Source of the DNA: Candidatus Villigracilis vicinus
Lineage (GTDB): Bacteria > Chloroflexota > Anaerolineae > Anaerolineales > Villigracilaceae
NCBI GenBank assembly: GCA_016721315.1
Contig: JADKIL010000010.1
Location: forward strand, 1 to 64,000
Reading direction: 5' to 3'
DNA length: 64,000 nt
Shown: positions 20,711-29,784 of the stretch, one piece after another
Layout: every line of letters begins with the position of its first letter
Position numbering within the stretch: the first letter of the stretch is position 1
Position numbers and translations under genes: made by a program
Notes under the pieces: generated by a model
Databases searched by the model: none
What the model was told of the DNA's origin: nothing
What the model saw: only the letters and a program-made list of their open reading frames with translations

Positions 20711-20711
20711 A

Positions 20712-20741
20712 AATAATGCTCGCCTGATGGCGAGCATTATT
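20712..20741. terminator. Bidirectional terminator
   Basis: AATAATGCTCGCC / GGCGAGCATTATT, 13-bp stem with a TGAT loop, between the convergent acyltransferase (+) and acetyltransferase (-) genes, with T-runs on both strands. Confidence 0.9.
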
Positions 20742-20742
20742 T

Positions 20743-21171
20743 TTATAATTTCATTTGATACGCGTTCGTTTCTCGTTTTACAAAGCCCATTTTCAGATAT
20801 AACTTGTTCGCCGCCACCCGTGCGGGATTTGAAGTAAGTGAAATATTTCGCGCACCTTTTTGTCTGGCAAGGTCAATTGCATACAGCATTAAGGCTTCAC
20901 CAGCTCCTTTTCCACGGGCAGAAATATCCACAACAACATCTTCAATGATGGAGCGGATGCCGGTCGGTACGCGATAAACGATCAGACTCAGGGCGCCGAT
21001 GATGTGTCCATTGTCGCTACGTGCAAGCAACAGCGTAGTCCCCGGTTCCTGAATAAGAGCTATCAGGTCTTCGCGAGTGGGCGGCGGATTGTTATTGGTC
21101 AGTTGCGGGACGAGGCGTTGAAAAGCTTCGTAGAGTTCATCGTCCGTTATGTGAACGACTTCAATTTGCAT
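20743..21171 (-). CDS. GNAT-family N-acetyltransferase
   Basis: 142 residues with the acetyl-CoA-binding motif VDISARGKGAGEALMLYAID (near residues 83-102) and the C-terminal NKLYLKMGFVKRETNAYQMK, typical of GNAT enzymes. Substrate unknown. Its start overlaps the end of the phosphatidyltransferase gene by 11 bp, suggesting one operon. Confidence 0.88.
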   Translation of the reverse strand: MQIEVVHITDDELYEAFQRLVPQLTNNNPPPTREDLIALIQEPGTTLLLARSDNGHIIGALSLIVYRVPTGIRSIIEDVVVDISARGKGAGEALMLYAIDLARQKGARNISLTSNPARVAANKLYLKMGFVKRETNAYQMKL

Positions 21172-21883
21172 GAGCCGATTTTTTAGGGATGAGACTGAGT
21201 ATCAAATAATAGCCAACATAAAGGAAGGATGCCCATACTACCCACTGAGGATGGTTGGGGTATTGCAGCAAACCCCAAATACCCACTGCTCCGTACAAAT
21301 AGGTTAACCCTAGTGTCAATGTGCGCAGATAGCTATTGCGGCTGGGATAAATATATTTAACAGGGATGAAGACCATGATGTTGAAGAGCATCAGAAAACC
21401 AAAGTTGACCCAGGGCGGCAAATTCATCAACAGCATGTACAGCGCAGCGACATTCCAATAGGACGGGAAGCCCTTGAAGTGATGGTCATCGGTCTTGGCG
21501 TCGGTTTGGGTAAATTGATACGCGGACGTGAGCAGAATGAGGCAAGCCGTAAGCCACTTGACCGGCTCAGGCAGCAGGTCGGTATGGATCATGAAGATGG
21601 CAGGCACGACCACGTAGTTGAGATAGTCGAGGATGTTATCGAGCAAAGCGCCGTCGATGCCGTTGGCATATTTTTTCACGTCAGCCCAGCGCGCGAGCAT
21701 GCCGTCGAAACCGTCCACCAGCATGGCGACGATCATCCAGACGATCATCATCTTGTAATCGTTCTCGAAGATGGCAAAGATGCCGAGCAAGCCCCAGATG
21801 GCGCCGGTGGCGGTGAAGAGATGCACCCCCCAGGCAAGGATGGAGCGGATGAGGTTGGGTTTGGTTTGTGCAGAGGAGGTCAT
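21161..21883 (-). CDS. CDP-alcohol phosphatidyltransferase, phosphatidylcholine-synthase-like
   Basis: About 240 residues, with eight or so membrane helices. The CDP-alcohol phosphotransferase signature is seen as DGFDGMLAR, then GIDGALLDNILDYLNYV, which is closer to phosphatidylcholine synthase (Pcs) than to PgsA or PssA. Pcs joins CDP-diacylglycerol to choline. Start moved from 21919 to ATG 21883, where AAGGA lies about 7 nt upstream (MTSSAQTKPNL). Substrate assignment rests on family resemblance only. Confidence 0.8.
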   Translation of the reverse strand: MTSSAQTKPNLIRSILAWGVHLFTATGAIWGLLGIFAIFENDYKMMIVWMIVAMLVDGFDGMLARWADVKKYANGIDGALLDNILDYLNYVVVPAIFMIHTDLLPEPVKWLTACLILLTSAYQFTQTDAKTDDHHFKGFPSYWNVAALYMLLMNLPPWVNFGFLMLFNIMVFIPVKYIYPSRNSYLRTLTLGLTYLYGAVGIWGLLQYPNHPQWVVWASFLYVGYYLILSLIPKKSAHAN

Positions 21884-21942
21884 GAGAAGTCCTTGGGTGA
21901 TTTGTAATTGAGTAAACACAGGAAAGGGTTTATGGTTATGGA

Positions 21943-21948
21943 ATTATA
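21943..21948 (-). promoter_or_regulatory. -10 element for the phosphatidyltransferase operon
   Basis: TATAAT on the minus strand, about 60 bp before the proposed start. A clear -35 is not seen. Confidence 0.4.
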
Positions 21949-22092
21949 CGGGTAGAACCTGAGAAGTGGGAAGTGCAAAAAGATATGCCTAGTTTTTCAG
22001 TGTAAAATACGCTGATAAGTTGAAAGTGAAGGCAAACTCGTGTTGGATCTAGCAATGAGTGCCATCAAATTGATCAACACCCTACCATAACC

Positions 22093-22587
22093 ATGAAACT
22101 ATTTATCTCCCTTCTCTTTTTCTTGATCCTTGCCGGGGTGTTCCTTTGGCAAAGTTATCGGCTGCTTAAACGCAGTCTACCGGGGCTGCGTGACGCGCAA
22201 GCCAGCCGTTCGTGGCCCTCAGTGCCGGGAACGGTCACCATCGTTTCCTCCCGAGCGGAGTGGGTGAATGTCAGGAGAAAAAATCTATCGTACTTTCGTC
22301 CATGGGTGCAAAGTACGTATACGGTTAATGGGCAAGCTCTGGTTTGTGAGCGCTTTGCCTTCAACGACCATTTGATCTCCACCGGCACGAAGAAAGATGC
22401 CGAAGATCGTATCAAATCCTACCAGGTCGGGCAGACGGTGCAGGTATACTATGACCCCACCGAGCCGCAAAAGTCTGTACTGGAACCGGGTAACATCTCC
22501 CCTTCCATGTCCTCGCTCGTTGGTGCGGTTATTTTCTTCGGGCTTGCTTTGTTACAATTCGTACTGGCTTTTCTGGCAATAAAATAA
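22093..22587 (+). CDS. DUF3592-like membrane protein
   Basis: 164 residues with one N-terminal and one C-terminal membrane helix around a beta-rich domain (SWPSVPGTVT, VQVYYDPTEPQKSVLEPG), the typical layout of DUF3592 proteins. Function unknown. It stands alone between a divergent lipid operon and the convergent ileS gene. Confidence 0.8.
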   Translation: MKLFISLLFFLILAGVFLWQSYRLLKRSLPGLRDAQASRSWPSVPGTVTIVSSRAEWVNVRRKNLSYFRPWVQSTYTVNGQALVCERFAFNDHLISTGTKKDAEDRIKSYQVGQTVQVYYDPTEPQKSVLEPGNISPSMSSLVGAVIFFGLALLQFVLAFLAIK

Positions 22588-22610
22588 GTTTAAGTTGATG
22601 TCTTAAAAAA

Positions 22611-22645
22611 AAGACCTCGGAGGTTTTAAAAAACTCCGAGGTCTT
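22611..22645. terminator. Bidirectional terminator between DUF3592 gene and ileS
   Basis: 12-bp stem AAGACCTCGGAG / CTCCGAGGTCTT with a T/A-rich loop, between convergent genes. Confidence 0.85.
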
Positions 22646-22687
22646 CCGATTCACGATCAACTATCCCCTATTCACTATTCACTACCA

Positions 22688-25600
22688 CTAACTCTTCACC
22701 AAGCCCACCTTCACCGTCTCGCCTTCAAAGGCATCTTCCACCACCGATGCATTCGCGGGCGGAGTGGCGAAGGACAGCTTCACCGTCAGCGTCTCAGACT
22801 TGATGTAATCGGCGTGAGTCTCCACGGCGGTCTTCAACCCGGCGCTGGCTTCCACGAACAGTTCGATGCGGTCGGCAACGTCCAAGTCCGCGGTCTTGCG
22901 TAGGTCTTGCACGCGGCGCACGAATTCACGCGCCATGCCTTCGGCAACGAGTTCCGGCGTGAGCGTGGTGACGAGCGCCGCCACATACGCGCCATCTTCA
23001 GCCACGGCAAAGCCTTCCTTCGCCAAGGCTTTGACTTCCACTTCTTCAGAGATGATGTGGAAGGTCTCGCCTCCAGCTTGGACTTCGAGCGGGTTGCCAG
23101 TCAATAGGGCTTTAGCTACTTCCTCGGCATTCATCGCCAGGATCGCCTTCTGAATGACTGGGAACTTGTTGCCGTATTTTTGTCCGAGTTGCTTGGGCCG
23201 CGGCTTGACCGAATGAGAGACAGCCTCTGTGGCAGCATCCAACAAGCGGACTTGTTTGACGTTCAACTCATCTTGGATCACTTCCACGTTTTTCATCAGC
23301 GCGGCGCGTTCGGTGTTATTTCCCACCGAGAAAGCGGCTTCTGCCAACGGCTGACGCACTTTGCGATTCGCCTTCTGGCGCGCGGAATGTCCGAGCGAGA
23401 CCAGCTTCATCACCAAATTCATTTCGGTGTTGAGCGACTCGTCAATGAATTCTTCCATTACCTGGGGCCACTCAGCAAGGTGAACCGACTCAGGCGCAGT
23501 CTCATCCACCGAGCGGACGAGGTTCTGATACAACTCTTCCGCCATGTAAGGCATGGCAGGCGCGATCAACTTGGCAACCGTGGTCAATGCGGTATAAAGT
23601 GTTGAGTATGCAGCCTGCTTATCGGAACTGGAGTCGTTCTTCCAGAAGCGACGGCGCGAGCGACGCACATACCATGTAGAAAGCGTCTCAACGAATTTTT
23701 CGACCGGGCGTGTGGCGTTGGTGACGTCATATTCTTCGTAGGCTTTGGTCACGTCACGCACGAGTACGTTCAACTCAGAGAGCAACCAGCGATCCAAGTC
23801 ATTGGTTGGCGCGGTGACGGTCAGCGCTTGCGGCTTGTCGAGGTTGGCATAGGTCACAAAGAACGAGTAGACATTCCACAGCGTTAGCGTAAAGTTGCGG
23901 ATCACCTCCCCGACCAGATCGGAGGAGAAGCGGCGTTCCTGTCCGGGCGGCGTGGCGGTGTAGAGATACCAGCGCAGCGCATCCGCACCGTGGACGTTGA
24001 GCACATCCCACGGCTGGACGATGTTACCCAACGACTTGGACATTTTGCGTCCTTCCGCATCTTGAATGTGACCGAGGCAGATGACGTTCTTGAACGAGAC
24101 TTCGTCATTGAGCAAGGTCGAGATGGCATGCAGGGAATAGAACCAGCCGCGCGTTTGATCGACCGCTTCACAGATGTAATCGGCGGGATATTGCGCTTCG
24201 AACTTATCCTTATTCTCAAACGGATAATGCCACTGCGCATACGGCATGGAACCTGAGTCGAACCACACGTCGATCAAGTCTTTAACGCGCGACATCTGTC
24301 CGCCGCAATCTGAGCAAGTCCAATGGACACTGTCCACGTATGGGCGGTGCAGGTCGAGTTCAGTTAAATCCTTGCCAGCTTTTTCAGAAAGTTCAGCCAC
24401 CGAGCCAACACACTCGCGGTGTTTGCAATCTTGATTCTCACATTCCCAAACCGGCAGCGGCGTACCCCAATAGCGTTCACGTGAGAGCGACCAGTCGATA
24501 TTATTTTCGAGCCAGTTGCCGAAGCGTCCGTTCTGGATGTGATCGGGAACCCAGTGAATGGTCTTGTTCAGGCTGACGAGATTTTCTTTCTTCGCGCTGG
24601 TGCGGATGTACCACGAGTCACGCGCGTAATACAGCAGTGGCGTATGACAGCGCCAGCAGAAGGGATACGTATGCACGAGCGTCTCAGCCCGGAACATCAG
24701 TCCGCGTGCTTCGAGTTCTTTGATGATCTGTGGGTCGGCATCTTTGACGAAGATTCCGCGCCATGGGGTGATTTCCGGGATGAAGGTGCCATCTGGCTGA
24801 ACCGTGAGGACAACGGGCAGGTCATACTTCTTCGCCATCTCCATATCTTCGGCACCGAAAGCAGGAGCTTGATGCACAAGACCCGTGCCATCTTCAGTGG
24901 TAACGAAATCACCGAGGATGACGAAATGGGCGGGTTTGTCCAACGGCACAAATGTGAAGAGCGGGTTGTATTTCATGCCCTTCAGCTTCTTGCCTTTGAA
25001 GGTATCCAACACTTTCACTTCTTCGCCGCGGAAGACTTTTTCAAGCAGGTTCTTGGCGAGGATCAATTTCTCCGTCCCACCTGCATGTTCGCGCTCGACA
25101 GTCACATAATCCACTTCGGGGTGAGCAGCGATGGCGACATTGGCAGGCAGAGTCCACGGAGTGGTCGTCCATACCAGGAAAGAGGTATCAGGCTTATCAG
25201 CCAGCGGAAAACGCACAAAGACCGAAGGGTCAGTAGCATCTTCGTAGCCGAGCGCTACTTCATGGTCAGAGAGAGGCGTGCCGCAGCGCGGGCAATACGG
25301 CACAACCTTATAACCTTTGAAGAGCAGGTCCTTCTCCCAGAAGTTTTTCAAGATCCACCAGACCGACTCGATGTAATCATTCTCGTAGGTCACATAGGCA
25401 GTATCCAAGTCCACCCAGAAAGCGATGCGGTCGGTCAGTTTCTCCCATTCCTGGATGTAGTTGAAGACGGACTTGCGACACAGTTCATTGAACTTATCGA
25501 TGCCATATTCTTCGATCTGCTGCTTGTTGGTGAAGCCGAGCTGCTTCTCCACTTCGATTTCGACCGGCAGACCGTGTGTGTCCCAGCCGCCGCGGCGCGA

Positions 25601-25837
25601 GACGTGATATCCGCGCATAATCTTGTAGCGCGGGAACATGTCCTTGAAGGCGCGCGCCAAGACGTGATGCACGCCGGGGCGTCCATTCGCGGTGGGCGGA
25701 CCTTCGTAAAATACATATTCGGGTTTGCCTTGTCTTTGCTCGATGGTCTTCTTGAAGACTTCCTGCTTCTTCCACATCTTGAGGACGTTGTCCTCCATGG
25801 CAGGGACGTCAAGTTTTGGGTTGACTGTTTTAAACAT
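22688..25837 (-). CDS. ileS: Isoleucyl-tRNA synthetase
   Basis: About 1049 residues, the long form of IleS. The class I signature is RPGVHHVLARAFKDM (HIGH-type), the KMSKS loop is GRKMSKSLGN, and there are Cys pairs in CPRCGTP, CWRCHTP and CSDCGG. The central editing domain and C-terminal anticodon-binding region are present. Start set at ATG 25837 (MFKTVNPKLDV), preceded by AGGAG; an earlier Met at 25891 lies inside a palindromic repeat and has no support. Expression is probably controlled by the T-box leader upstream at about 25984-26254. Confidence 0.97.
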   Translation of the reverse strand: MFKTVNPKLDVPAMEDNVLKMWKKQEVFKKTIEQRQGKPEYVFYEGPPTANGRPGVHHVLARAFKDMFPRYKIMRGYHVSRRGGWDTHGLPVEIEVEKQLGFTNKQQIEEYGIDKFNELCRKSVFNYIQEWEKLTDRIAFWVDLDTAYVTYENDYIESVWWILKNFWEKDLLFKGYKVVPYCPRCGTPLSDHEVALGYEDATDPSVFVRFPLADKPDTSFLVWTTTPWTLPANVAIAAHPEVDYVTVEREHAGGTEKLILAKNLLEKVFRGEEVKVLDTFKGKKLKGMKYNPLFTFVPLDKPAHFVILGDFVTTEDGTGLVHQAPAFGAEDMEMAKKYDLPVVLTVQPDGTFIPEITPWRGIFVKDADPQIIKELEARGLMFRAETLVHTYPFCWRCHTPLLYYARDSWYIRTSAKKENLVSLNKTIHWVPDHIQNGRFGNWLENNIDWSLSRERYWGTPLPVWECENQDCKHRECVGSVAELSEKAGKDLTELDLHRPYVDSVHWTCSDCGGQMSRVKDLIDVWFDSGSMPYAQWHYPFENKDKFEAQYPADYICEAVDQTRGWFYSLHAISTLLNDEVSFKNVICLGHIQDAEGRKMSKSLGNIVQPWDVLNVHGADALRWYLYTATPPGQERRFSSDLVGEVIRNFTLTLWNVYSFFVTYANLDKPQALTVTAPTNDLDRWLLSELNVLVRDVTKAYEEYDVTNATRPVEKFVETLSTWYVRRSRRRFWKNDSSSDKQAAYSTLYTALTTVAKLIAPAMPYMAEELYQNLVRSVDETAPESVHLAEWPQVMEEFIDESLNTEMNLVMKLVSLGHSARQKANRKVRQPLAEAAFSVGNNTERAALMKNVEVIQDELNVKQVRLLDAATEAVSHSVKPRPKQLGQKYGNKFPVIQKAILAMNAEEVAKALLTGNPLEVQAGGETFHIISEEVEVKALAKEGFAVAEDGAYVAALVTTLTPELVAEGMAREFVRRVQDLRKTADLDVADRIELFVEASAGLKTAVETHADYIKSETLTVKLSFATPPANASVVEDAFEGETVKVGLVKS

Positions 25838-25851
25838 TCGTTTCTCCTCTT

Positions 25852-25970
25852 CGTCATTGCGAGGGCGATGTTTTTCGCCCGACACTTGCACCGTACGCCA
25901 GTGCGGTGAGCAATCTCATGACTATGTCTGAGATTGCTTCGTCGGGAAGAGCACCCTCCTCGCAATGACG
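25852..25970. repeat. MITE-like palindromic repeat R1
   Basis: A 119-bp element with terminal inverted repeats CGTCATTGCGAG / CTCGCAATGACG and an inner inverted pair around GAGATTGCTTC. It is a near match, in reverse orientation, to R2 (55880-56001) and is related to R3 (56653-56776). It lies between the T-box terminator and the ileS ribosome site, so it is transcribed in the ileS leader. Confidence 0.85.
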
Positions 25971-25983
25971 GTAAATATTAAAT

Positions 25984-26015
25984 AAAAAACTCTCATCTCA
26001 TAACAGAGACGAGAG
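25984..26015 (-). terminator. T-box regulatory terminator
   Basis: Stem CTCTCGTCTC / GAGATGAGAG followed by TTTTTT on the minus strand. This is the switchable terminator of the ileS T-box. Confidence 0.85.
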
Positions 26016-26254
26016 CAAGGCTCACGCGGTACCACTCTGATTTCCATCCGAAGATGAACACTCAATGGATGACAACCATCATCCTGTTCCGATAACGAAG
26101 AACAACTCCGGATTCCCTACTCTCAGAGATTTCCCTGATTTCAGTTCACAGCTCCGGGAGGATTTTCAACCGTCTGCTCGTATCCGCCTCACACCACTTC
26201 ACGGACTCGCTGTTCGTCTCGAACGGTTTACTCGTTCCCATCCACGCTTTTGAT
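25984..26254 (-). promoter_or_regulatory. T-box leader (Ile-tRNA riboswitch) of ileS
   Basis: The minus strand carries the T-box core AGAGTGGTACCGCG (26038-26025). It is followed by an intrinsic terminator (stem 26015-25990, then a T6 run) that competes with the antiterminator. A stem-I-like region lies upstream (GGGAACGAGTA near the 5' end). The proposed specifier triplet is AUC (Ile) at 26163-26161, in a context like the 3' side of known specifier loops. By family knowledge, uncharged tRNA-Ile would stabilise the antiterminator and allow ileS transcription. Confidence 0.88.
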
Positions 26255-26260
26255 ATTGAG

Positions 26261-26289
26261 ATTATACACAAGCCGCGATAAAAGGGCAA
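26261..26289 (-). promoter_or_regulatory. Promoter of the T-box/ileS transcript
   Basis: Minus-strand TTGCCC (26289-26284), 17-nt spacer, TATAAT (26266-26261). Transcription should begin near 26254, giving a leader of about 270 nt before the regulatory terminator ends. Confidence 0.8.
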
Positions 26290-26323
26290 GTAAAGATTTT
26301 TTTCATTGAAGGCAACAGGAGAC

Positions 26324-27187
26324 CTACCCGGCTCCATACAGTGTAAAGACTGTTATCTCTGGTCTGCAATTAAAGCGCACAAAAGGACTGGTCATACCAA
26401 CACCGCGATTGGTGTAAAGCAACATATTGCCCAAATTATACAGACCAGCAGGATATTTCCTTCCCCACTCAGGCAGCACAACCGGGCTGCCAAACGGAAG
26501 AACAACCTGCCCGCCATGTGAATGCCCGGAAATTTGAAAATGGAACCTGCCCGTTTCGGCTGTTACATCCGCATAATCAGGTTCATGGGCCAGCAAAATG
26601 GTCGGCACGCCTTCAGGCAATTTCGCCAGAACAAGGTTCAGATCCTGTGCATTCACATAAATATCGTCAACCCCCGCCAGGTAAAGTTTCTCACCATCTT
26701 TTTCAAGGGCATGGACATCATTTCTCAATTCAAGGATTCCTGCCATGGAAAGCATCGTCCGGACGCGTTCAACATCCGTCCAGTGGTCATGGTTACCCAT
26801 CACAGCCACCACTTTATGGGCTTGAGCAAGCGGGGTCATAACCTCTAAAAATTCCCAAGCAGCGCCATCGAGATCCGGGTTCCAGTGAGTACCGATCAGA
26901 AAATCACCTGTTGCAGCCACCAGGTCCGGCTTTTCCGCAAGGATAATATCTACCACGTTGGCAAGTCGTTCCTTGTCCATCCAACCACCAATATGAATAT
27001 CGCTGATCTGAAGAATTCGGTACCCGCTAAATGCTTCGGGGAGTCCACGGATAGGAATATTAATACGAGTCACGTCCACCCAGGACGGCTCGAATCGGGT
27101 AAGGTAGTAATTTCCCGCCAAACTGGCAAGGGCGGTTCCCACTACGTATTTCAAAACGTTTAAAAAGTCTCTGCGTGATAAAGCCAT
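26324..27187 (-). CDS. Metallophosphoesterase with Tat-type signal
   Basis: 287 residues. The N-terminus ALSRRDFLNVLKYVVG is a twin-arginine-type signal/anchor. Calcineurin-like motifs follow in order: ISDIHIGG, ATGDFLIG, VMGNHDHW, LLAHEPDY and ISGHSHGGQV. This set resembles the YaeI/UDP-diacylglucosamine pyrophosphatase-like phosphodiesterases. It probably acts at the outer face of the membrane on a phosphoester. The substrate cannot be read from the sequence. Confidence 0.9.
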   Translation of the reverse strand: MALSRRDFLNVLKYVVGTALASLAGNYYLTRFEPSWVDVTRINIPIRGLPEAFSGYRILQISDIHIGGWMDKERLANVVDIILAEKPDLVAATGDFLIGTHWNPDLDGAAWEFLEVMTPLAQAHKVVAVMGNHDHWTDVERVRTMLSMAGILELRNDVHALEKDGEKLYLAGVDDIYVNAQDLNLVLAKLPEGVPTILLAHEPDYADVTAETGRFHFQISGHSHGGQVVLPFGSPVVLPEWGRKYPAGLYNLGNMLLYTNRGVGMTSPFVRFNCRPEITVFTLYGAG

Positions 27188-27231
27188 GATTTCAGTTTAG
27201 TTTCCTTCCAGGATATATATAAGAACAGGAT

Positions 27232-27636
27232 CTAGATCCCGCCTCTTTCTTTCATCACAACCTGCATCTCCCCTTCAAGCTTGTCTGCGGCTGATTCCAG
27301 GTCTGCTAATTCGCTCAGCATACGCTCGCCGAGAGATTTATCTTCAAGTGAGTTAAGGTTAATGCGTACGTTGTAGCCGGCGGCCGTCAATGCAGCACGC
27401 GCCATGGCAAAGCCAGAAGCAGAATCGCTAATGGCGCTTTGTAAACCAGATTTGGCACATTTAAGTGCAAGCTCCATCACTTTAACGGCATGTTGGCTGA
27501 CGTGTAAAGGAATATGCGCGGCATTCAAGGTTGCCTGTGTAATCGCCGCCTCACGAGCAGACTTTTGCTCGTCTGTCTCTTTGGGCATTTTAAATTTCGC
27601 CATCAAAACTTCAAAGGATGAAGCGTCATCATCCAC
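27232..27636 (-). pseudogene. Truncated formiminotetrahydrofolate cyclodeaminase domain
   Basis: 134 residues matching the C-terminal two-thirds of a cyclodeaminase/cyclohydrolase domain (DDDASSFEVLMAKFKMPKET, ISDSASGFAMARAALTAAGY, VRINLNSL). The usual N-terminal segment with the glycine-rich PGGGS motif is absent. The frame overlaps the 3' end of the formiminotransferase gene, and its only start would be GTG 27636. Normally the two are fused or adjacent intact proteins. This looks like an internal deletion of roughly 75 residues plus a frame change, or an assembly artefact. Activity is doubtful. Confidence 0.7.
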
Positions 27637-28517
27637 AGCCTGAGTAGAATCTGTTCGGGAGAGAAAGCATCCAACTGGGTGTACCAGACCGCTGCATCCA
27701 CCAATGCTTCTTGTGGAATTAAGCCGACAAGCTCACTGTGATGAATGCCGACGCCATAACGCTCGGCTTCGCGGCGAATGAATTCGACCACACGCGCGAT
27801 GGGTGTTTCGCGGAAGTTGGTGAGGTTCATCGAGACTTGTGCGCGACCATCCACGAGCAGACCAAGACCCTTGACGTAACGCAGCCCGCCCGAAGATTGA
27901 CGCACAGCTTTGGCGATCTTCTTGGCAATGCTGACATCGTCGCTGGTGAGATAGACATTGAAAGCAATGAGAGGATTGCGCGCGCCGATGACAGTTGCAC
28001 CCGCCTTGGGAAGTTTACTGGGACCAAAATCTGGCTTGCGTTCGGGGTTGGTTTCGACGTCGGCTTTGAGACCTTCGTATTGTCCCTTGCGGATATTTTC
28101 CAAGTTGGTGCGCTCGGGCTTGGTGGCAGCGGATTCATACAGATAAACAGGGATACTGAGCTCTTTGCCGACACGCTCACCGAGGCGTTGTGCGATTGCG
28201 ATACATTCTTCCATGCTCGCGCCGCTAAGCGGAACGAAGGGAACGACATCGGTGGCGCCGATACGTGGATGTTCGCCAGTGTGCTGATCGAGGTCGATGA
28301 GTGATGCGGCGGTCTGAATGGCACGGAAGGCGGCTTCTTCCACACCTGCGGCAGACCCGGCAAAGGTTAGAACGGTGCGGTTATGGTCGAGGTCGGAGGA
28401 GCGGTCGAGGAGTTTAACCTCTTCAACCGATTGGATGGCGGCGACGATCTGGTCGATCACTTCGGGGCGGCGCGCATCAGAAAAATTAGGAATACATTCG
28501 ATAAGTTGAGTAGCCAT
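27603..28517 (-). CDS. ftcD: Glutamate formimidoyltransferase
   Basis: About 304 residues: LIECIPNFSDARRPEVIDQI at the N-terminus, DLDHNRTVLTF, HTGEHPRIGATDVVPFVP and VIGARNPLIAFNVYL are strong formiminotransferase motifs. It transfers a formimino group from formiminoglutamate to tetrahydrofolate (histidine breakdown). Start set at ATG 28517 (MATQLIE). The last residues (LRLWMMTLHPLKF) are out of frame with the remaining cyclodeaminase part, so the natural product may have been a bifunctional protein. Confidence 0.9.
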   Translation of the reverse strand: MATQLIECIPNFSDARRPEVIDQIVAAIQSVEEVKLLDRSSDLDHNRTVLTFAGSAAGVEEAAFRAIQTAASLIDLDQHTGEHPRIGATDVVPFVPLSGASMEECIAIAQRLGERVGKELSIPVYLYESAATKPERTNLENIRKGQYEGLKADVETNPERKPDFGPSKLPKAGATVIGARNPLIAFNVYLTSDDVSIAKKIAKAVRQSSGGLRYVKGLGLLVDGRAQVSMNLTNFRETPIARVVEFIRREAERYGVGIHHSELVGLIPQEALVDAAVWYTQLDAFSPEQILLRLWMMTLHPLKF

Positions 28518-28574
28518 GTAGTTTGATGATCTCACATTTTCATTAGTCTGGTATGCCGTCCATTATAAAAGACT

Positions 28575-28669
28575 ATGTCACCCTGAGGGAGCGTGATTTT
28601 CGCGACCGCAGGTCTCTGGCAATCTTGCCAAAATGCTTCGGGGCAACAAAACGCCCCTCAGCATGACAT
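28575..28669. repeat. Palindromic repeat R4 (second family)
   Basis: About 95 bp with imperfect terminal inverted repeats ATGTCACCCTGAGG / CCCCTCAGCATGACAT and an internal GC-rich palindrome. It lies between ftcD's start and a lipoprotein terminator. It is similar in style but different in sequence from R1-R3. Confidence 0.65.
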
Positions 28670-28680
28670 TACGAATAAAA

Positions 28681-28711
28681 AACAGTCCCCGCAAAAATTG
28701 CAGGGACTGTT
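28681..28711 (-). terminator. Terminator of the NTF2-like lipoprotein gene
   Basis: AACAGTCCC / GGGACTGTT stem flanked by A- and T-runs, directly after the minus-strand gene ending at 28730. Confidence 0.8.
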
Positions 28712-28729
28712 TTTGTACTAAGAAATCCG

Positions 28730-29620
28730 TTAGGGTTGCAGAGACAGAGAAATGATCTCGCCGTCTTGCAAAAGGATGGTACAGAATGAATATGTTGTAC
28801 CATCGCTGGCAGTGGCTTTGAATTCTGCCATGCCGCTGCTAAACGACTCAACACCTGAAATTTGATACGTAAGCCCGGACGAAGTAAGGTATGCCTTCAA
28901 GTTATCGCGCCCAAACTGGGTGGTTGTCCCAAAGTTGAACATGACATTCTCGCCGACCATATCCATGGCTGTATCCATGTCACCTGCATTGACGGCATCA
29001 AAAAACTGGGTCACGATGGAATTAGTGTCCTCTTCAGATACGGTCCCGCTTGTGTCTTCGGCAGGCTCAGCATCTACGCTCGAATCCTTGCTGGCAGTCC
29101 ATGAAACTTCCTTTTCGAAGACGCCGCAAATCCCGTCTGCCGGAGATTTAATGAGAAGGGTTCCACTGGCTTCGCTCTCGGATGTAAACGTTCCTGCAAA
29201 GGTGAGGTCATCGCCAAATTTATCGATAGAAGAGGAGAAGCTCTCACCATCCACCACAATAGGGTCCATGCCGCCAGTATTCTCACCGATGCTAATCGCT
29301 CCATGATAATCACAGCCATTGGATTCGCCTGTGTAATTCAAGGCAACAGAGACAACCTGGTTATTTTCAACCGTGAATAGAATTTCTTTATTATCTACTG
29401 TGTTTGTGCCAACCCAGCTGCCATCATAAATACCACCATTTTGCACGGGTTCTTCTTCTGTAGCGGATGAGTCAGAGGGCAGGAGCGAACTGCTCTCTTC
29501 TTCAGTCGCTGCGGTCTCCGGCGGGACGCTGGCAGAATCTGAAGGAGACAACGCCTGACAGGCAAGCGACGCCCAGACCAGTACGGTAATAGCCAAGAGG
29601 ATGTTTCTTTTGTTGTTCAT
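28730..29620 (-). CDS. Predicted lipoprotein with C-terminal NTF2/SnoaL-like domain
   Basis: About 296 residues. The signal peptide (MNNKRNILLAITVLVWASLAC) ends in a Cys that is a plausible lipidation site. A Ser/Glu-rich linker (about 25-50) precedes a beta-rich central domain (about 55-175) and a C-terminal domain of about 100 residues (FFDAVNAGDMDTAMDMVGEN), resembling NTF2/SnoaL-like or DUF4878-type folds. Start chosen at 29620, where GGAG precedes ATG. Function unknown; probably anchored outside the cell. Confidence 0.75.
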   Translation of the reverse strand: MNNKRNILLAITVLVWASLACQALSPSDSASVPPETAATEEESSSLLPSDSSATEEEPVQNGGIYDGSWVGTNTVDNKEILFTVENNQVVSVALNYTGESNGCDYHGAISIGENTGGMDPIVVDGESFSSSIDKFGDDLTFAGTFTSESEASGTLLIKSPADGICGVFEKEVSWTASKDSSVDAEPAEDTSGTVSEEDTNSIVTQFFDAVNAGDMDTAMDMVGENVMFNFGTTTQFGRDNLKAYLTSSGLTYQISGVESFSSGMAEFKATASDGTTYSFCTILLQDGEIISLSLQP

Positions 29621-29784
29621 GAAATTCTCCATTAAAAATAAGGTTGTAGAATACGGGTAAAGCAACCAACATTTTATCTAAGCATATCAACCTGAAAATC
29701 ACCTAAAGGTAATGGGGTTCCTGAATTGGTATTTATACTTAAGATTCACAGATCGATCTCACAACAAAAACCTTAGGAGTTCTC

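Noticed and set aside
25837..25891. Longer ileS start at 25891
   Set aside because: That segment lies in repeat R1, has no ribosome site, and the ATG at 25837 has AGGAG.
24539..25909. 456-codon plus-strand frame opposite ileS
   Set aside because: It is the mirror of a strongly conserved gene, has no family motif and no ribosome site.
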